64,000 nt of DNA from assembly GCA_964020085.1 (NCBI GenBank), contig OZ026596.1, positions 45,925,311-45,989,310 of the forward strand, in the 5' to 3' direction. The DNA comes from Micromussa lordhowensis. Taxonomy: Eukaryota; Cnidaria; Anthozoa; Scleractinia; Lobophylliidae. Positions 50,661-63,085 of this stretch are shown here, piece by piece. A model generated the notes under the pieces. That model made no database searches. It was not told the DNA's origin and worked only from the letters and a program-made list of their open reading frames with translations. The position numbers and the translations under genes are program-made. How positions within the stretch are numbered: the stretch's first letter is position 1; each line of letters begins with the position of its first letter.

Positions 50661-51362
50661 CATGAGAGAGTGTTGTATAACTATTTTATACCATGCCATA
50701 GAAAATACAGCAGCCACCACAATCAGTGCGACATACACGCGGCGCATGATGGGAAGGTTGAATGTAATACCGTCGAATATACAATGACTTTTGTTTTTAT
50801 ATCTTCACTAATGTCAATAGCCAACTGGTTACGCAACAGGCAGCTAGCAATATTAAAATAATTAATGTGCGTCCAATACTGCTTCCGAGTTCAGTTTCTG
50901 ACATCGTACACAACTAGCTCATCGAGAAATAGGTATATGTTTCAGATTATTTTATAACTTTGCTTGTTTATGTTAAATAATAGAACTGCTGAGACAAGAA
51001 CAATCTAACAAGGGTTACCTACCTTTCTTCTTTCCCGCCTCTCCCGAGTTCTTAATGCTGTTGTTTTTCTCTCTCTTTTCAGCCAAAATTACTTCTCGTG
51101 TATTACCAACATTTTAAAACAACATTGAACTGAATTGGCAAAAGAAATGGATAAGGACAAGGTTCATAATGTTTTTGTTTGTAGTATTTGACGAAAGCTA
51201 ATTATCTGCAAATTTCTTCTATGGATCTCTCTAGGATTGAAAACTGGATTACATGCGTATATATATAGTCTTTTATCTCCTTTTACAAGTTAAATATGGC
51301 CTTTTAAAGTTTGAAAGTTCTGGTCCATAGTGCAATATCCTGTGGACCTTTCTGTCACTATC
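50661..51362. other. Downstream flank of the kinase gene, no gene seen
   Basis: AT-rich, no frame with a domain. The 3' UTR of the minus-strand kinase gene should lie here; I do not identify its polyadenylation site. Confidence 0.4.
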
Positions 51363-51543
51363 TTATCCGCTGTGTTCATCAACTTTAGCGGGCAGGTTAT
51401 AGTAGGAGCGTGACTCATCATGCTTGTCCAAGTCACAATATGGTACATTCCTCATCATGATCATCTCCAGTCGGTCAATCAACTCCGAGAAACTGGGACG
51501 AGAAAACGGATCTTCATTCCAGCACTCAGACATCAGTTCATAC
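51363..51543 (-). CDS. RTK exon 11 (last): kinase C-terminus and tail
   Basis: Codes [18 protein letters not shown] and the tail with tyrosines, ending in TAA. Starts with one base completing the codon split by the previous exon. Confidence 0.9.
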
Positions 51544-54338
51544 CTATCATGGATCACAAGATGACAAATAGTTAAATAGATTCATTGCAGAACACATCCG
51601 GTCAATCTACAGTATTTATCGAAGCCAACTTGAAATACAAACGCTAAATCGGTTTCTCGGCATTGAATAGGTGCGTGGAGGGACAAGATGTGCAAATAAC
51701 GAAATGTTTCAATAATGACGATCAAGCTTGCAGCCTCTTGCTCAAAAATAATGTGAAATATAAAATAGTAATATGACTATTACAACCTGAACCAATTGGT
51801 AACGTCACAAAATCCAACGAATAGTTACTTATTGATTGGGTATTTTAATTACTAGAGGGTTATCCTGTGTCGAGACAAATGATTCTAAGCAGCAGTTCCA
51901 TGCTCGTATTCCTGTATGACAGCCATAGATATTGCAATTGCGAGGGTTTAAATAAATCTTCTGTAAATTTGGACGGATATAGTTCTGCCAACGCATACCC
52001 TTTTAAAGATATACCAAGCTCTTATAGCTCCTTATTTAACATACGGTCTGACGGTATGGAGTCAGGCTTTTAAATCTTACCTTGACAAGCTTCTAAAGTT
52101 GCAGAAACGAGCTCTCTGCTTTATCTTTTTTATTATCATAATGAGCACAAAATTCCTCTATTTGTTGATGCTCAGGTCTTACCGAGAAAATTCCTTTATT
52201 ATGAATCTATAGCTAATTTGATGTTTGACGTTTGAAACTGAACAGTTCCGTCCGTCTAATATTCAAGATCTATTTCAAGATATATCTAATGATCATTTTT
52301 ACAATACATGCACGTTCCTCCGCCTCTAATAATTTCTATACCAAACCTTCTAGGCTATCCGTTCAAGCAAATTCCTTTTCTCGAATAGGAGTAAAAGTGT
52401 GGAATGAAGTACCTCAAGCATTAAGAAATCTTTCTAAAAATGCGTTTAAAAGGAAACTCAAGCAAATTTTATTCAACACTTTAGGTTCACAAGACTCTTA
52501 TATAGATTTATCTCAGGTTATACAAAATGTAAAGTCCTGGTAATAGTTCTTTTACTGTCTTCTTCCAACTAACATAAACAGTATCTGTACGTTTAATATT
52601 TGAAGTTAGGTTAACGAAATGGTTTTTCTTATTATTGTCTTATACTGTATTTCTTTTTTTCCCCTTTTTCTTTTATTAATTAATTTCTGTCTGTATATTT
52701 TTGTAATTCGCTCATTAAGGCATGGCCCGCCTAGAGTAGCCTTTGCTAGTTGCCGGCATGCCTTTTCCGTAAATAGAACTCGAAAATAATAAAGTGACTA
52801 TGGCTATAGTTCATATTACAGATCCATTGCGGATATTTAATTTAAGCCACTGTATGTCCATAACATTGGTTGCTCGCATATCATTGACTACGACAGTGTT
52901 CCTTCGCGGTTTTCATGGTCTTTATGTATGGGTGTTCTCTACTTTTTCTTAGTAGCACCATTGCCAGTTGTTTTTATACGAAATAAATATGTTCAAGCGA
53001 GCCACGCGCGTTGCGATTTGTAAGTACTGGATAGCTGTTTGTTTTCATTTATCAGCCTTATTTCGAAAGAGGGACAACTGATCTCAACGCAATTCAGTTA
53101 CTTACACTTCATCACAACACATATCAGGCCTTTCCATGCGATACCCAGTCTTCAAAAGTCCACACAGCTCTCGATTGCTAAACGTGGGATACGGCACACC
53201 TCCTGAAATGCATAAAAAAAAATCATGAGAAAGTAAGTTAACAGTCAGTGTCACGCGAAGAAAACTGAAATGAATTCTCGCCTTTACATAAGAAAGCAAT
53301 GACTAATTTCGGAAATAAAGGTGGAAAGAATAATATTAAAAAAACTTACCCATGGTGGCCATTTCCCACAGAAGTATTCCAAAGGACCAGCTATATCAAA
53401 ATCAAAAAGATAAAGAAACGCTGTCTTGTAATTACATGTACAACTAGGAATTAATGTATGACAAGCTGAGGGTTAAGGAAAAGGCTTTGCCGTCGCACAG
53501 AAAGATTGACTTACACATCACTCTTGATGGTGTAAATGCTGTCATTAATTGATTCTGGGGCCATCCATTTCATAGGAAGCTTCTTTGTATTCTTTCCACT
53601 GTACACGTCCTCGTAGATTTCTCGCATCAACCCAAAGTCTGAAACTTTGACTCGGTTATCACTGCCAACCAGAATATTACGAGCTGCAAGGTCACGATGA
53701 ATGAAACCCTTCTCTGCGAGATGATTCTAAAAAGTCATGAAAGAATTAAAAGAGCACACTTTATTTATAGAAATAAAAGCGATTATGATACTTTTTTCTT
53801 TTTGTAAGCCATACTTCAAACTTATTAAGGGTGTTTGAGATAACCAATAAACGAGGCACGCAAGACTCATCTCGACTTTCAGATGATTTGTCAAAGAAAA
53901 CCTTTCTTGTAGAGGTTGAGAGTCACTACTAAAAAGTATCTTTATATTTTATCTCATTTTGAATAAGCTATTTTAATACCTACCATTCCCTTTGATATTT
54001 GCCAGGCAAACGAAAACAGCTTTTGAGTAGTAAAGCTGTCTGCTTCTTCGTCGTCTTCGTCATCAGTATTTTCAATTGATATCAACACGGAGACAGCGTT
54101 GCTGTTTCCGTGTGATGTCGATGGCATCAATAGCTGTTCCATGTTTTCCTGATCCAGGGAATCGTTACCGATATCTTCGTCAGCATCATCATCATCATCA
54201 TCAATATTTTCAGTTGATATCAGTATAGCAGAAGCCTTGTCGTTTCCCTGTGATGTCGATGGTATTGACAACACTTTTATTTTTTCCTGATCCAGAAAAT
54301 CGTTTTTGTTTCCTTCCTCTTTGTCGTCGTCGTCGTCG

Positions 54339-54371
<33 letters not shown>

Positions 54372-55314
54372 CCAATACTTTCAGTTGATATCAATATGGC
54401 GGCAACGCTGCTGTTTCCCTTTGATATGGATGGCATCGGCATCAGTTCGATGATTTCCTGATCCAGTAAATCGTTGCTGTTTTCCTGAATAAAGAACACA
54501 AGAAAAAAAATAACATAACCTAACAAGTATTAGAAAATAACTTAAAGCAAATACGTACGCTGATTGGTTTAATACCGTGTTTCTATAACTCGATAGAAAC
54601 ACAGAACTAGCACGAGCTGTTGACGTAATGAAGGCGCGAACAAAGAAAATTTACATTTTGATGATCGAAGTAAACATCTCTCTCACCGGTTGATCACTTC
54701 CTAATTTTCCGTCTCCTCAATGCTTTTCCGCAAGAGTGGCGTAAAGAATTAAAACTAAATAGGGCCTCTATCTACAGAAACACGCAACACCAAAACCTAA
54801 GTAGTTTCGCCCTGTGTATTGATGGTAAAAAAAAGTGTTTAGATAAGCTTTTTTCAAAATCATTGTACCAGATTTTTGTTTCTAAGATATCTTGTAAACC
54901 AACTGCAATGAAAAAATATGAGGAGGCATTTAATACAGAAACCTTCCATCTTGATTGGGAGAAAATTTATTTACTGTCTTTTAAAACAACTTTGCATACC
55001 AAATTAAGAAGAGTTTCAATATAAAATTCTGAATAGAATTTTATATACAAACGAAATGTTGTTTAAATTCAAGAAAGTTGACTCGCCACTGTGTTATTTT
55101 TTCGGAAAGGAGCTTGAGACTTTAGAACATTTGTTTTTTTGTTGTCCAAGCTAGAGTGCACGCTTTCTGGGATGAAGTCACTGTCATGTTACATCCACAG
55201 GGCATAACTTTTAAGTCTCCTGGTATTAAAGATATCTTTTTTGGTCTTTTTGACGCGCCTAATCATGACAGTGACGGAATCCTTCTTAATTACATTGTAT
55301 TAGAAAATAAGTAT

Positions 55315-55353
<39 letters not shown>

Positions 55354-55363
55354 TTCAAATCAC

Positions 55364-55402
<39 letters not shown>

Positions 55403-57735
55403 CTATAGCTACAAAGAATAACAAACTGGAGATCCATCAAAATAAATGGAAACCCATCCTTCAACTAATAGAACAATAGCTGACCTAAATTTTTTTCCTT
55501 AGAACAATACTTTATACGTTAACAATGTTATTTCAGTTTCGGGGGAGCAGGGGTGGCGCAGTGGTGAGAGCGCTCGCCTCCCACCAATGTGTCCCGGGTT
55601 CGATTCCCGGACCCGGCGTCATATGTGGGTTGAGTTTGTTGTTGGTTCTCGCCCTAGCTCCGAGGGTTTTTCTCCGGGTTCTCCGGTTTTCCTCCCTCCT
55701 CAAAAATCAACATTTCTAAATTCCAATTCGATCGGGAATTCGAGGGCCACGGGTTTGTCAGTCGAAGACTGTTATGTGCTATCCTCGTTAAACAAAGTCA
55801 ATTTAATCAATTTATGTATTTAAAATTTATTTATCGATTTATCGATTTATTTTATTTTATCCTTGTAAGGTAGCATTCTTTTCATTGTATAATATTTATA
55901 ATACATATTATAATACATATTTATGCATGTAGAAGTTGTAAGGTAGTTTGTATACATGTTAAAACTGTAAAAACCCCAAAACAAATAAAATACAAAAAAA
56001 AGTTGTTTTTCTTTTTTTTCGTCTCGGTATTTTCTAAAAGAAATAGAAAACATGTTTTCCGTGTTCCTATCGAGTTATAGAAACACTCGTGAAAGTTTGG
56101 GAGAACTCGAAAAAGCTGTGGAAACACTCGCCTGCGGCACGTGTTCCCACAGCATTTCTCGTTCTCTCAAACTTTCGCTCGTGTTTCTATAACTCGATAG
56201 AAACACGGCACATGTTTTCTATTTCTTAAATGGTAGTAAACTAAGCGTGTGTAAATTATTTCGTTATTCATATTTTGGGTAGGGAGGGCAGGATAGAAAT
56301 TGTGGAGCTTATTTCAATCCTGCTATTTAGATGTAGCTAAACCTATCACGTTTTCATATTTTTCTTACATCTGTCAACTTTTCTTTTCACGCGCAATGAA
56401 ATACTCTTTTAAATTTCCTATTAAAAATTTGAACTTAGAGCTAAACCAATTTTCCAAAACAAATTTGAAGAGCATACTGGTCTAATAACATTACAACTAC
56501 AAATTGATGATTTATGATTATATATTCTAAAGTGGTTTCTAACCCGAGAAAGCTGTCCAAAGGACAATGTGATTTCTTTGCCAACTTGGAAACCGCCAGC
56601 AATAGTCAAGGCCCGATCTTCGTCCTGAAGGTCTCGTTCTCCCTAAAAGTTAAATATTTTAATTCTTAGTGATGTTTATTATTCATTCACTCTCCTATTC
56701 GTTTTATCGTTCATTCAATCGACTCAATCATTCGTCTGTCCGTCCGTCCTTCCTCTATTCCTTACTTCGTTCCTCCAACCCACCAACAATTCTCTTACTA
56801 ACCCCCTGCCCACCAATCAATAGACAAGTGAGCTATGTGATATCACAATTGACAGGTTATTTCCTTTTGAGCTTTAGATAGTTGATTCCAGATACACTTT
56901 GCGAGATTCCCCATCCCTCTGCTGAGTTACATACTCGTGGAGTCAAAGGCCGCAGAACTTGAAGTCGCCACCCAATCACACAACTCGCGTTCGTGAAGCC
57001 CTAAACATATCTGATCAGAATAGGCTTTAATGTAAGGCACCTACTTGGCCGCATTCGCTCACTTCTCTTTGAGCATTGAAGTTCTCTCTGTCATCGTAAC
57101 ACTTCTTCTCCTCGTTGCCCCTAGTGCCTTGGTTTTGATTGATCTAGAGTAAAATGAACATGATTAGTTCATAAATAACTAGCAAAGTTGGTCTAAAAGT
57201 GCAAGTAATTAAGTTTCAAGATGAAGGCTGAACAATATCAACTGTTAATTTTGTTCCAAAACACAGTTGAAAGGCTGACTGTCAAAGCAAAAATGTCACC
57301 CCATATCACTCCAATATTAAGGACCTTGCATTGGCTTCCTGGTAAGAAAAAAATAATATTTAAATTCCTCTGGTCACTTACAAAGTCAGCTTTGCTCCAT
57401 GACTTTGCTTCAGCTTATTTAAGGGATCTGTTATTTCATTACACGTCTCATCGTTCACTACGGTCGAGTAGTTCAAATTTGCTGTCTATTCTCGACTAAA
57501 ACGACTTCCTACGACGACAGATCATCTTTCTTGGTTCTCGCACCCAGGCTTTGGAACGACTTGCCAAATGTCATTTTAACGGTGTTCCACTGTGGACTGT
57601 TTTAAATCAAGATTAAAAACTTTTCTTTGTAAGAGAGCGTTCTAAGATTAGGCCTTTTTAATTAGGGTTTTCTTGTGAAAGGATTGTAAAAAGCATTGAG
57701 ACTTCCATGTGAAGTAAAATGCGTTTTTAAGAACC

Positions 57736-57767
<32 letters not shown>

Positions 57768-57786
57768 GAATAAATTATTCCTAATA

Positions 57787-57818
<32 letters not shown>

Positions 57819-60800
57819 CATCATCATTATCATATTTAGAACCCAACACAGCCTACTTGAGTGGCATCTAGCCATAATGATTGAAATCCTATAACTGCAG
57901 GTTAAATTGTGAGCTGGCAAGACTGGCATAGACTGGCAGGAGCCCCACATAATTAGCACGAACTATCTCGTGAAGGATTACATCTGATTCACTGTCCTTT
58001 AGTTTAAACCATTACCAAACACTTTCGATTAATTAAATATTTCTTTGAGAAAAGTCTTACCGATCGCCTCCTGCGTCGTAACCACTGCAACAGATCACCA
58101 AACGGAACGTACTCTATCACCAAGAACTTGTGCTTCTGCAAAGTGCAACAACCAACAAGGGATACAATATTCTGGTGTGCACCCAACAGCTTCATCTGCT
58201 CTATCTCCTGTAAGAACTCTTCTTTTTGGTCTTCGCTTGGATCATCTAAACACAAATGATGTAGTTAAGTTCCTGTTTACTACGATTACAAGATTTTAAA
58301 ACCAGATTCAACAAACTATCGGCCACATATTAGGCTTTGCTTCAGTCACGATCTGAGTACATTCCGACAGGAAATTCAATTGAGTTTTATGCGCAGCATT
58401 ACCTGCTGTCCAATTTAGGGATAATGGGACGTGAAAACTAGATTCGATGGTTGATTAGTTTCAATTCTATCCACACTATCAAGGGAAATGGTCCTGTTGT
58501 GTCACTCCTAATGTCAACTTGAGGTGAAGACTGGGGAGACAGTTCACGATCTGATTGCAAAAGACCAAGCACGACCGATCTGGAAAGGGTTGAGTATCAC
58601 CAAGAATTTTAATCTCTTTCAGGTGAATTTTAAAGAGACTGGAGCTATCCAAGTTTTGTAACGATTCGCCCATTTATTCATCATTTTGTGTGACGATTAT
58701 AATTACCTTGCAGCTCTTTCACAGCAACAACCTGGCATGGCTCCTCGGCCTTCAGTGTTTTTTCAGTATCAAAGATTTCTATTCCAACTCGTCTCCTTAG
58801 AGTTGCTTTGTACACCACACCAAACGCTCCTCGGCCAAGCTCTTCCTCGTGTTCTATTTGCTCGGGAAGAAGTTCCCACTTGTCAAGCGGGATAATTTCG
58901 CGAGCTGAACGAGATGATCTGTGGAACGATGGGAAAATAGTTTAAGCACAAGGGGGGAGGGTTGCCACACCCCCTATAAAGTTTTTCAAAATTTTAATTT
59001 ACTGTTACAGGCTGAAATTGTCAGTAGCTGTTTATTCATGCGTCCTGGAAATTTTGATATGTCAGTTGTATGTCTATCATTTTGACGTTGTCATGGACAC
59101 CGCAAAGTTCGTGTAGGTTTGGCCAAACATCAAGTTTTGACAGAATTCTTTATTTTTCCAGTCTTCTTCATCAAATTGCAGAAATTCACGAGTTTGTACG
59201 TTGCATAAGCATTCTGGCTTGATTTTCCATTAGTTTCCGTTATTTCTTGACCTTCTAAGAAAATGGTGAAATCCAAAATGGCGGATCAAGTGTCGTCATA
59301 TGACGTCATAACCAGAAAAAAAATGGTATCATTTTGTAGAGCAAGCTCAGGGCTTAAAAATTGCACCGTAACCAGGATAAGACATGTTGTAAATCTGAAA
59401 GACGTTCTCTGGTTAAAAAATTTGGTTAAAATATAAGCTTTCGGCTATCTATCTATAGCCTTTAACGAATAAAAAATGTAAGAAGCGCGAATAAAATATA
59501 TACAAAAAGGGGTGTGAAAAATTCAATGCGGGTGAGAACTAACTAAAATATGAATAAGAATGAAAAAAAGAACATCAAAGAAACTTAAAAAATTGCGCGA
59601 AAGGGTCAAACATTGCCAACCATGCATGGAAGAACGATCACTCTATTGACTTTAATAATGCATGCGTAATTGACAAAGGCAACTACCGCGTTAGAAAAAC
59701 TTTGGAATCTTGGCATACCGCCAATACTGTTAACGCGGACAATAATTCTAAACCGTTACCTAGGCAATACTCTATTTTATTGTAATTTTTAGATCATTCT
59801 TATTCATATTTTAGTTAGTTCTCTCCCGCATTGAATTTTTCACACCCCTTTTTGTATATATTTTATTCGCGCTTCTTACATTTTTTATTCGTTAAAGGCT
59901 ATAGATAGATAGCCGAAAGCTTATATTTTAACCAAATTTTTTAACCAGAGAACGTCTTTCAGATTTACAAAAAGCTCAGGGCTATTTAATTAATGTAAAT
60001 TTATGTCACTGTGTTTTAACAGAACGAAAACCCAGAGAGGTTGCCATCAGCCACCACGTCCTTGTATTTCGATAGGGGTATGAGTTAGCTTGTACTTCCG
60101 AGGGTTAAATCTAGCTGTTTTTGCAATGGTAATTAAAAACTGCGGTTAAGCATATTCCATCTCGGCTTCCAAGCGAGAGCTGTTGCTATTTCCTCTAGAT
60201 GCCATGCTAGTTTACTGCAGGCTAACCCCGCACATTTCCTCAGGTTGACCTAGCACCTGACAGTCATCGATTCATATCCCGATGTGGAGAGATTCCCAAA
60301 ATAGATTTCTTGTCCAGGAACACAACATAGTGACCCCGGCCAACGCACCAACCCAGACCGCTAGATCCCGAGTCCAACGCACTTAGTTAGTCGGGGTAAG
60401 CGAAAAAAGGAGAGAGGGGCTTGGTGCGAGGAGCGAGCGATAGTTTTCAGGATTTTTCGCGCCATACTTCTCCCTCCTATCGCACCAACCTGGACTGCTA
60501 AAATTCTAAGGGCCGATTTACACAGTACGACTTTCTCGCATGCGGCAAGCTTACGACAGGCCTACCACATGAATTTTTTCGTGTAAATCAAACCTACAAC
60601 TCGCTTACGACTGTTGTGTACGTCAAAAAAAATGTCGTAGGGTTTTAAAACATGTTTTAAAACGCTACGACAATCGTAGCCGAAATCGATAGAAAATGAC
60701 CTATTTTTTGACAAATTTCTCCTGAGTAGGGGACGAAGGTGAAGTTTTCTTGCGTCAAAATGGCGGACGAAGTTCAGTGTTGTTGACTGATTCACATGAA

Positions 60801-63018
60801 CTCGTTTCTCGAAAAGTACTGAACAGATTAAAGCGAAAAACGGCTCGTTAGAAAGTTTTTTCAAAGCGCAGGACAGCTAAAATTTTGTTTACTGTTTGTT
60901 AGAACTTTCACTCTGAAAATCCAGGTGCAAACTTTTGCATATTTAATTTTGTAAGTCAAAATGTCGTGCGCGTGTAAATGGTCCTAAGTCCTAAGTCCGT
61001 AGGCCTGTCGTAAGCTTGTCGCGCGCGACAAAGTCGTATCGTGTAAATCGAAGATGCTCAGAATCTCTCCTGTTGCTGTCCCGTTTCTCGTGAAATAACC
61101 AATGAATTTACTAGTTTCATCTTAAGTATTAACAAGAACAGTCAATAACCTTTTGATTCGCTTCTGATGAGACCGTCTGTAGCAACAGAAACCTAGAATG
61201 AAACATAGCACCAGCAACAGAACGAAGATGTAAATCATCCTTTCCTCGAAGATCGCGGTCTCCTGTGTTGGTTGACCAGGATTCCTTTCGGTAGGCACTG
61301 AAAAAGGATAATAAAGGGAGGCTTGGATTTTAAGTAATATTTAAGGACTACATTGGAAATAACTGGATGACCAACATTCCGAAGACTGCCTCCGAAGACC
61401 TTTTTCGCTGAATGAAAAAGCGTGTCGTCCTATTTTGCTTTACATGTACTTATATCAGGCATGCAAGCTTACTCTTAACGCATCTAAAACTGAATTTACG
61501 TTGATCGGATCGAGGCAGAGGCTAAGCACATTTCACAATCCTCCGTCACTTATGATTGACGGTGCACCTATAACTCATGTTACCTCTACGAAATCTCTTG
61601 GTGTTCATATTGACCAGACTCTATCTTGCAATGTTCATGTTGAGAATTTATGTCGGAAAATCGCGTCTGGTATCGGAGCATCGAAAAGAGTGAGGTCTTT
61701 CGTTCCACACGAGACTCTCCGATCAATCTTCATGTCTTTAGTACAGCCTCACTTTGATTACTGTAACTCTGTCTGGGGATGTTGCGGCAAAACCCTAGCC
61801 AGTAAACTTCAAAAACTTCAAAATCGCGCTGCGCGTATACTCACTTACTCGAACTATGATGCCAACGCTGATAACCTCATTAAAAAACTCGGATGGATAA
61901 AACTTGATTCTCAACGAACAATCCATAAGGCTGTGATGGTTTATAAGTCGCTTAATGGTCTTACTCCAGATTACCTTAGTTCCAAATTTGTTGACCGTAG
62001 TAGCGTCTCCAATTACTCCCTAAGGGACACAGAGGGCAAACTCGCCATCCCAAAGCCACACACAAACTATATGAAGAATAGCTTCAGTTACTCTGGAGCA
62101 GTTCTTTGGAATAGCTTACCAATCGAGTTGTGGCAGGCTGACTCCCTTAACGCGTTCCGGGCTGGCTGCGAGCGTCTCTTTTCATTAAGTTAAATTTAGA
62201 ATTTTTTTTTTAATACACGGCACTCATGTAAAGCAGGTTTTATTTTGTCATTTAATATTATAGCTATAATTGATTATTTAGAGTATTTTAGAATAATGTA
62301 GTTCTAGTCGTTGTAAAATTTGTAATAATTCTGGTGAATAATTAGGTTTTTATAGTTGTGACTGATGAGTTTACCGTGTCTAAATAAAGTTATCCTATCC
62401 TATCCTATCCTATCCTATCCTATAATTTAGACTACTGTTAAACTGAAAGATATAGACTGTCAAAAAAACTATTGCGAGCACATTTTCGCGATTTTCTAAC
62501 GTTTTGTCGTGAAATCCAAGATCTCGGGTCCATTCCACGACAAGGACCTCGAAGAACATAGTTTAGGATGTGTTCAAAAACCTCCAAGATTACTGGTCAG
62601 TAATGGGTTAAATACTCCAAGCGTTACGGGGTGCTGGCCTCAAAAGCTCCTTCCCCCCCTGATATCCCATCGGTCAAAGAATGCCTCAAAAAGCCCATAA
62701 GCCCGGTCTGAATAGGGTTAAAGAGTTTATTTTCGAGCCTGTGACTACTGGTATTTTAAGAGGGAGATACACTTGGAGAACTTGATAAGCTTAATCAACT
62801 TCTTTACGTCACACTTACCGTGTGAAACCAAGGGTAGTGAAACTGAGGGTGGTGAAACCAGAGTGAAAACTAAATAATATCCTCTTTGTTCATTCTCGTC
62901 ATCTGATCTAAATATCATTTCCACCTGGTCTCCAGTCACAAGAAGATTTCGACCGGTCTCGTTGCCACAGTAATCAAATCTTTTGCCACTCCCGTCGGTT
63001 ATTCTCAAAAAGTCTTTG
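51363..63018 (-). CDS. Receptor tyrosine kinase with CUB ectodomain (3' 11 exons)
   Basis: Eleven exons, all with GT/AG borders and matching phases, give a continuous protein: CUB half-domain, short stalk, one membrane helix ([20 protein letters not shown]), basic stop-transfer, then a kinase with G-loop [14 protein letters not shown] lysine, a very long insert (~230 aa, acidic repeats), [11 protein letters not shown], activation loop YEDVY, MAPES and the C-lobe. The tail has YCDL and YYNL; YYN fits a GRB2 site. The phosphotransfer core is intact, so it should be an active plasma-membrane receptor. The 5' end lies beyond 64000. Introns contain several TEs. A CUB next to the membrane is not known to me from vertebrate RTKs. 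Confidence 0.9.
52030..52795 (+). mobile_element. LINE C-terminal relic
   Basis: Broken frames code [20 protein letters not shown] and [20 protein letters not shown], the end of a CR1/jockey-like RT ORF, in an RTK intron, opposite strand. Confidence 0.75.
53106..53202 (-). CDS. RTK exon 10
   Basis: Codes [20 protein letters not shown], kinase C-lobe. Acceptor TTTCAG, donor GTAAGT; 97 bases. Confidence 0.9.
53350..53390 (-). CDS. RTK exon 9 (41 bases)
   Basis: Codes [13 protein letters not shown]. Acceptor ATATAG, donor GTAAGT. Too short to find alone; phases on both sides confirm it. Confidence 0.9.
53515..53726 (-). CDS. RTK exon 8: catalytic and activation loops
   Basis: 212 bases. [38 protein letters not shown] and YTIKSDV are all present. 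Confidence 0.95.
53984..54484 (-). CDS. RTK exon 7: acidic repeat kinase insert
   Basis: 501 bases, phase 0-0. Three diverged repeats of ~45 residues: N(D/S)xLDQExxxxLxxPSxSxGN, then A(I/V)LISTEN, then a poly-Asp run of up to 16. Closes with [11 protein letters not shown] (helix E of the kinase). The Asp runs come from GTC/ATC triplet tracts at about 54190-54375. Confidence 0.85.
54680..55515 (+). mobile_element. Tx1-like L1 LINE fragment
   Basis: Codes [19 protein letters not shown] and [20 protein letters not shown] in broken frames, the zinc-binding C-terminal part of coral L1-Tx1 elements. Lies in an RTK intron. Confidence 0.75.
55548..55810 (+). mobile_element. tRNA-derived SINE
   Basis: Head with box A GTGGCGCAGTGGTGAGAGCG and box B GGGTTCGATTCCC, body with GTTGAGTTTGTTGTTGG and CTCCGGGTTCTCCGG. 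A family very common in corals; in an RTK intron. Confidence 0.85.
56038..56227. repeat. Foldback element, ~65-bp arms
   Basis: AAGAAATAGAAAACATG...GTGAAAGTTTGGGAGAAC pairs with 56160-56227. A single related piece (GTTTCTATAACTCGATAGAA) also lies at 54577-54601. Confidence 0.85.
56544..56642 (-). CDS. RTK exon 6: kinase insert, middle
   Basis: 99 bases, phase 0-0. Codes [19 protein letters not shown] and [14 protein letters not shown]. Acceptor TTTTAG, donor GTTAGA (non-consensus after GT). Confidence 0.7.
57045..57143 (-). CDS. RTK exon 5: kinase insert, start
   Basis: 99 bases, phase 0-0. Codes [20 protein letters not shown] and [13 protein letters not shown]. Acceptor CTCTAG, donor GTAGGT. 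Hydrophilic, Asn/Glu-rich. Confidence 0.7.
57215..57835 (+). mobile_element. CR1/L2-like LINE 3' end with (ATT)n
   Basis: [14 protein letters not shown], then [20 protein letters not shown] and [10 protein letters not shown] in two frames, then the (TTA)n/(ATT)n tracts at 57737-57830. Typical end of coral CR1/L2-like elements, in an RTK intron. Confidence 0.85.
58061..58245 (-). CDS. RTK exon 4: helix C to helix D
   Basis: 185 bases. Codes [26 protein letters not shown] and [16 protein letters not shown] of helix C and the hinge are present. Confidence 0.92.
58707..58918 (-). CDS. RTK exon 3: juxtamembrane and glycine loop
   Basis: 212 bases. Codes [20 protein letters not shown] and VVAVKELQ. 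Acceptor CACAG, donor GTAATT. Confidence 0.92.
59355..59971 (+). mobile_element. Penelope-like element, truncated, with inverted terminal segment
   Basis: AAGCTCAGGGCT flanks it on both sides (59343-59354, 59972-59983). The frame 59555-59785 codes the end of a GIY-YIG endonuclease region ([34 protein letters not shown]), then TAA. The 3' UTR (59786-59970) is repeated in inverted form at 59387-59566. Such inverted end pieces are known for Penelope-like elements. In an RTK intron. Confidence 0.85.
60514..61050. mobile_element. MITE with ~52-bp inverted ends
   Basis: CGATTTACACAGTACGACTT ... AAGCTTACGACAGGCCTAC faces its inverted copy at 60999-61050. No coding capacity. Confidence 0.8.
61150..61297 (-). 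CDS. RTK exon 2: stalk and transmembrane helix
   Basis: 148 bases. Codes [20 protein letters not shown], then about 20 hydrophobic residues and [10 protein letters not shown]. Acceptor TTTCAG, donor GTTATT. Confidence 0.88.
61435..62424 (+). mobile_element. LINE 3' part with (TATCC)n tail
   Basis: An open frame of about 250 codons: [64 protein letters not shown]. This is the RT thumb and C-terminus of a CR1/jockey-type LINE. Tail of TATCC repeats at 62390-62422. Lies in the intron between CUB and TM exons; the frame is intact, so the copy is young. Confidence 0.88.
62425..62818. other. Intron sequence, nothing recognised
   Basis: Intron 3' of the CUB exon on the minus strand; no repeat ends or RNA gene recognised. 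Confidence 0.4.
62819..63018 (-). CDS. RTK exon 1 seen: C-terminal half of a CUB domain
   Basis: 200 bases. Codes [34 protein letters not shown] and [10 protein letters not shown], with the C..G and D...N pattern and the strand ending typical of CUB domains. Phase fits the TM exon. The first CUB half must lie upstream, past 64000 or unseen. Confidence 0.85.
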
Positions 63019-63085
63019 CTACAAAGAAAGGTAAATGATGTTTTACACCAAACAACTAATACTGGGTAATGAATGTGATAATTTT

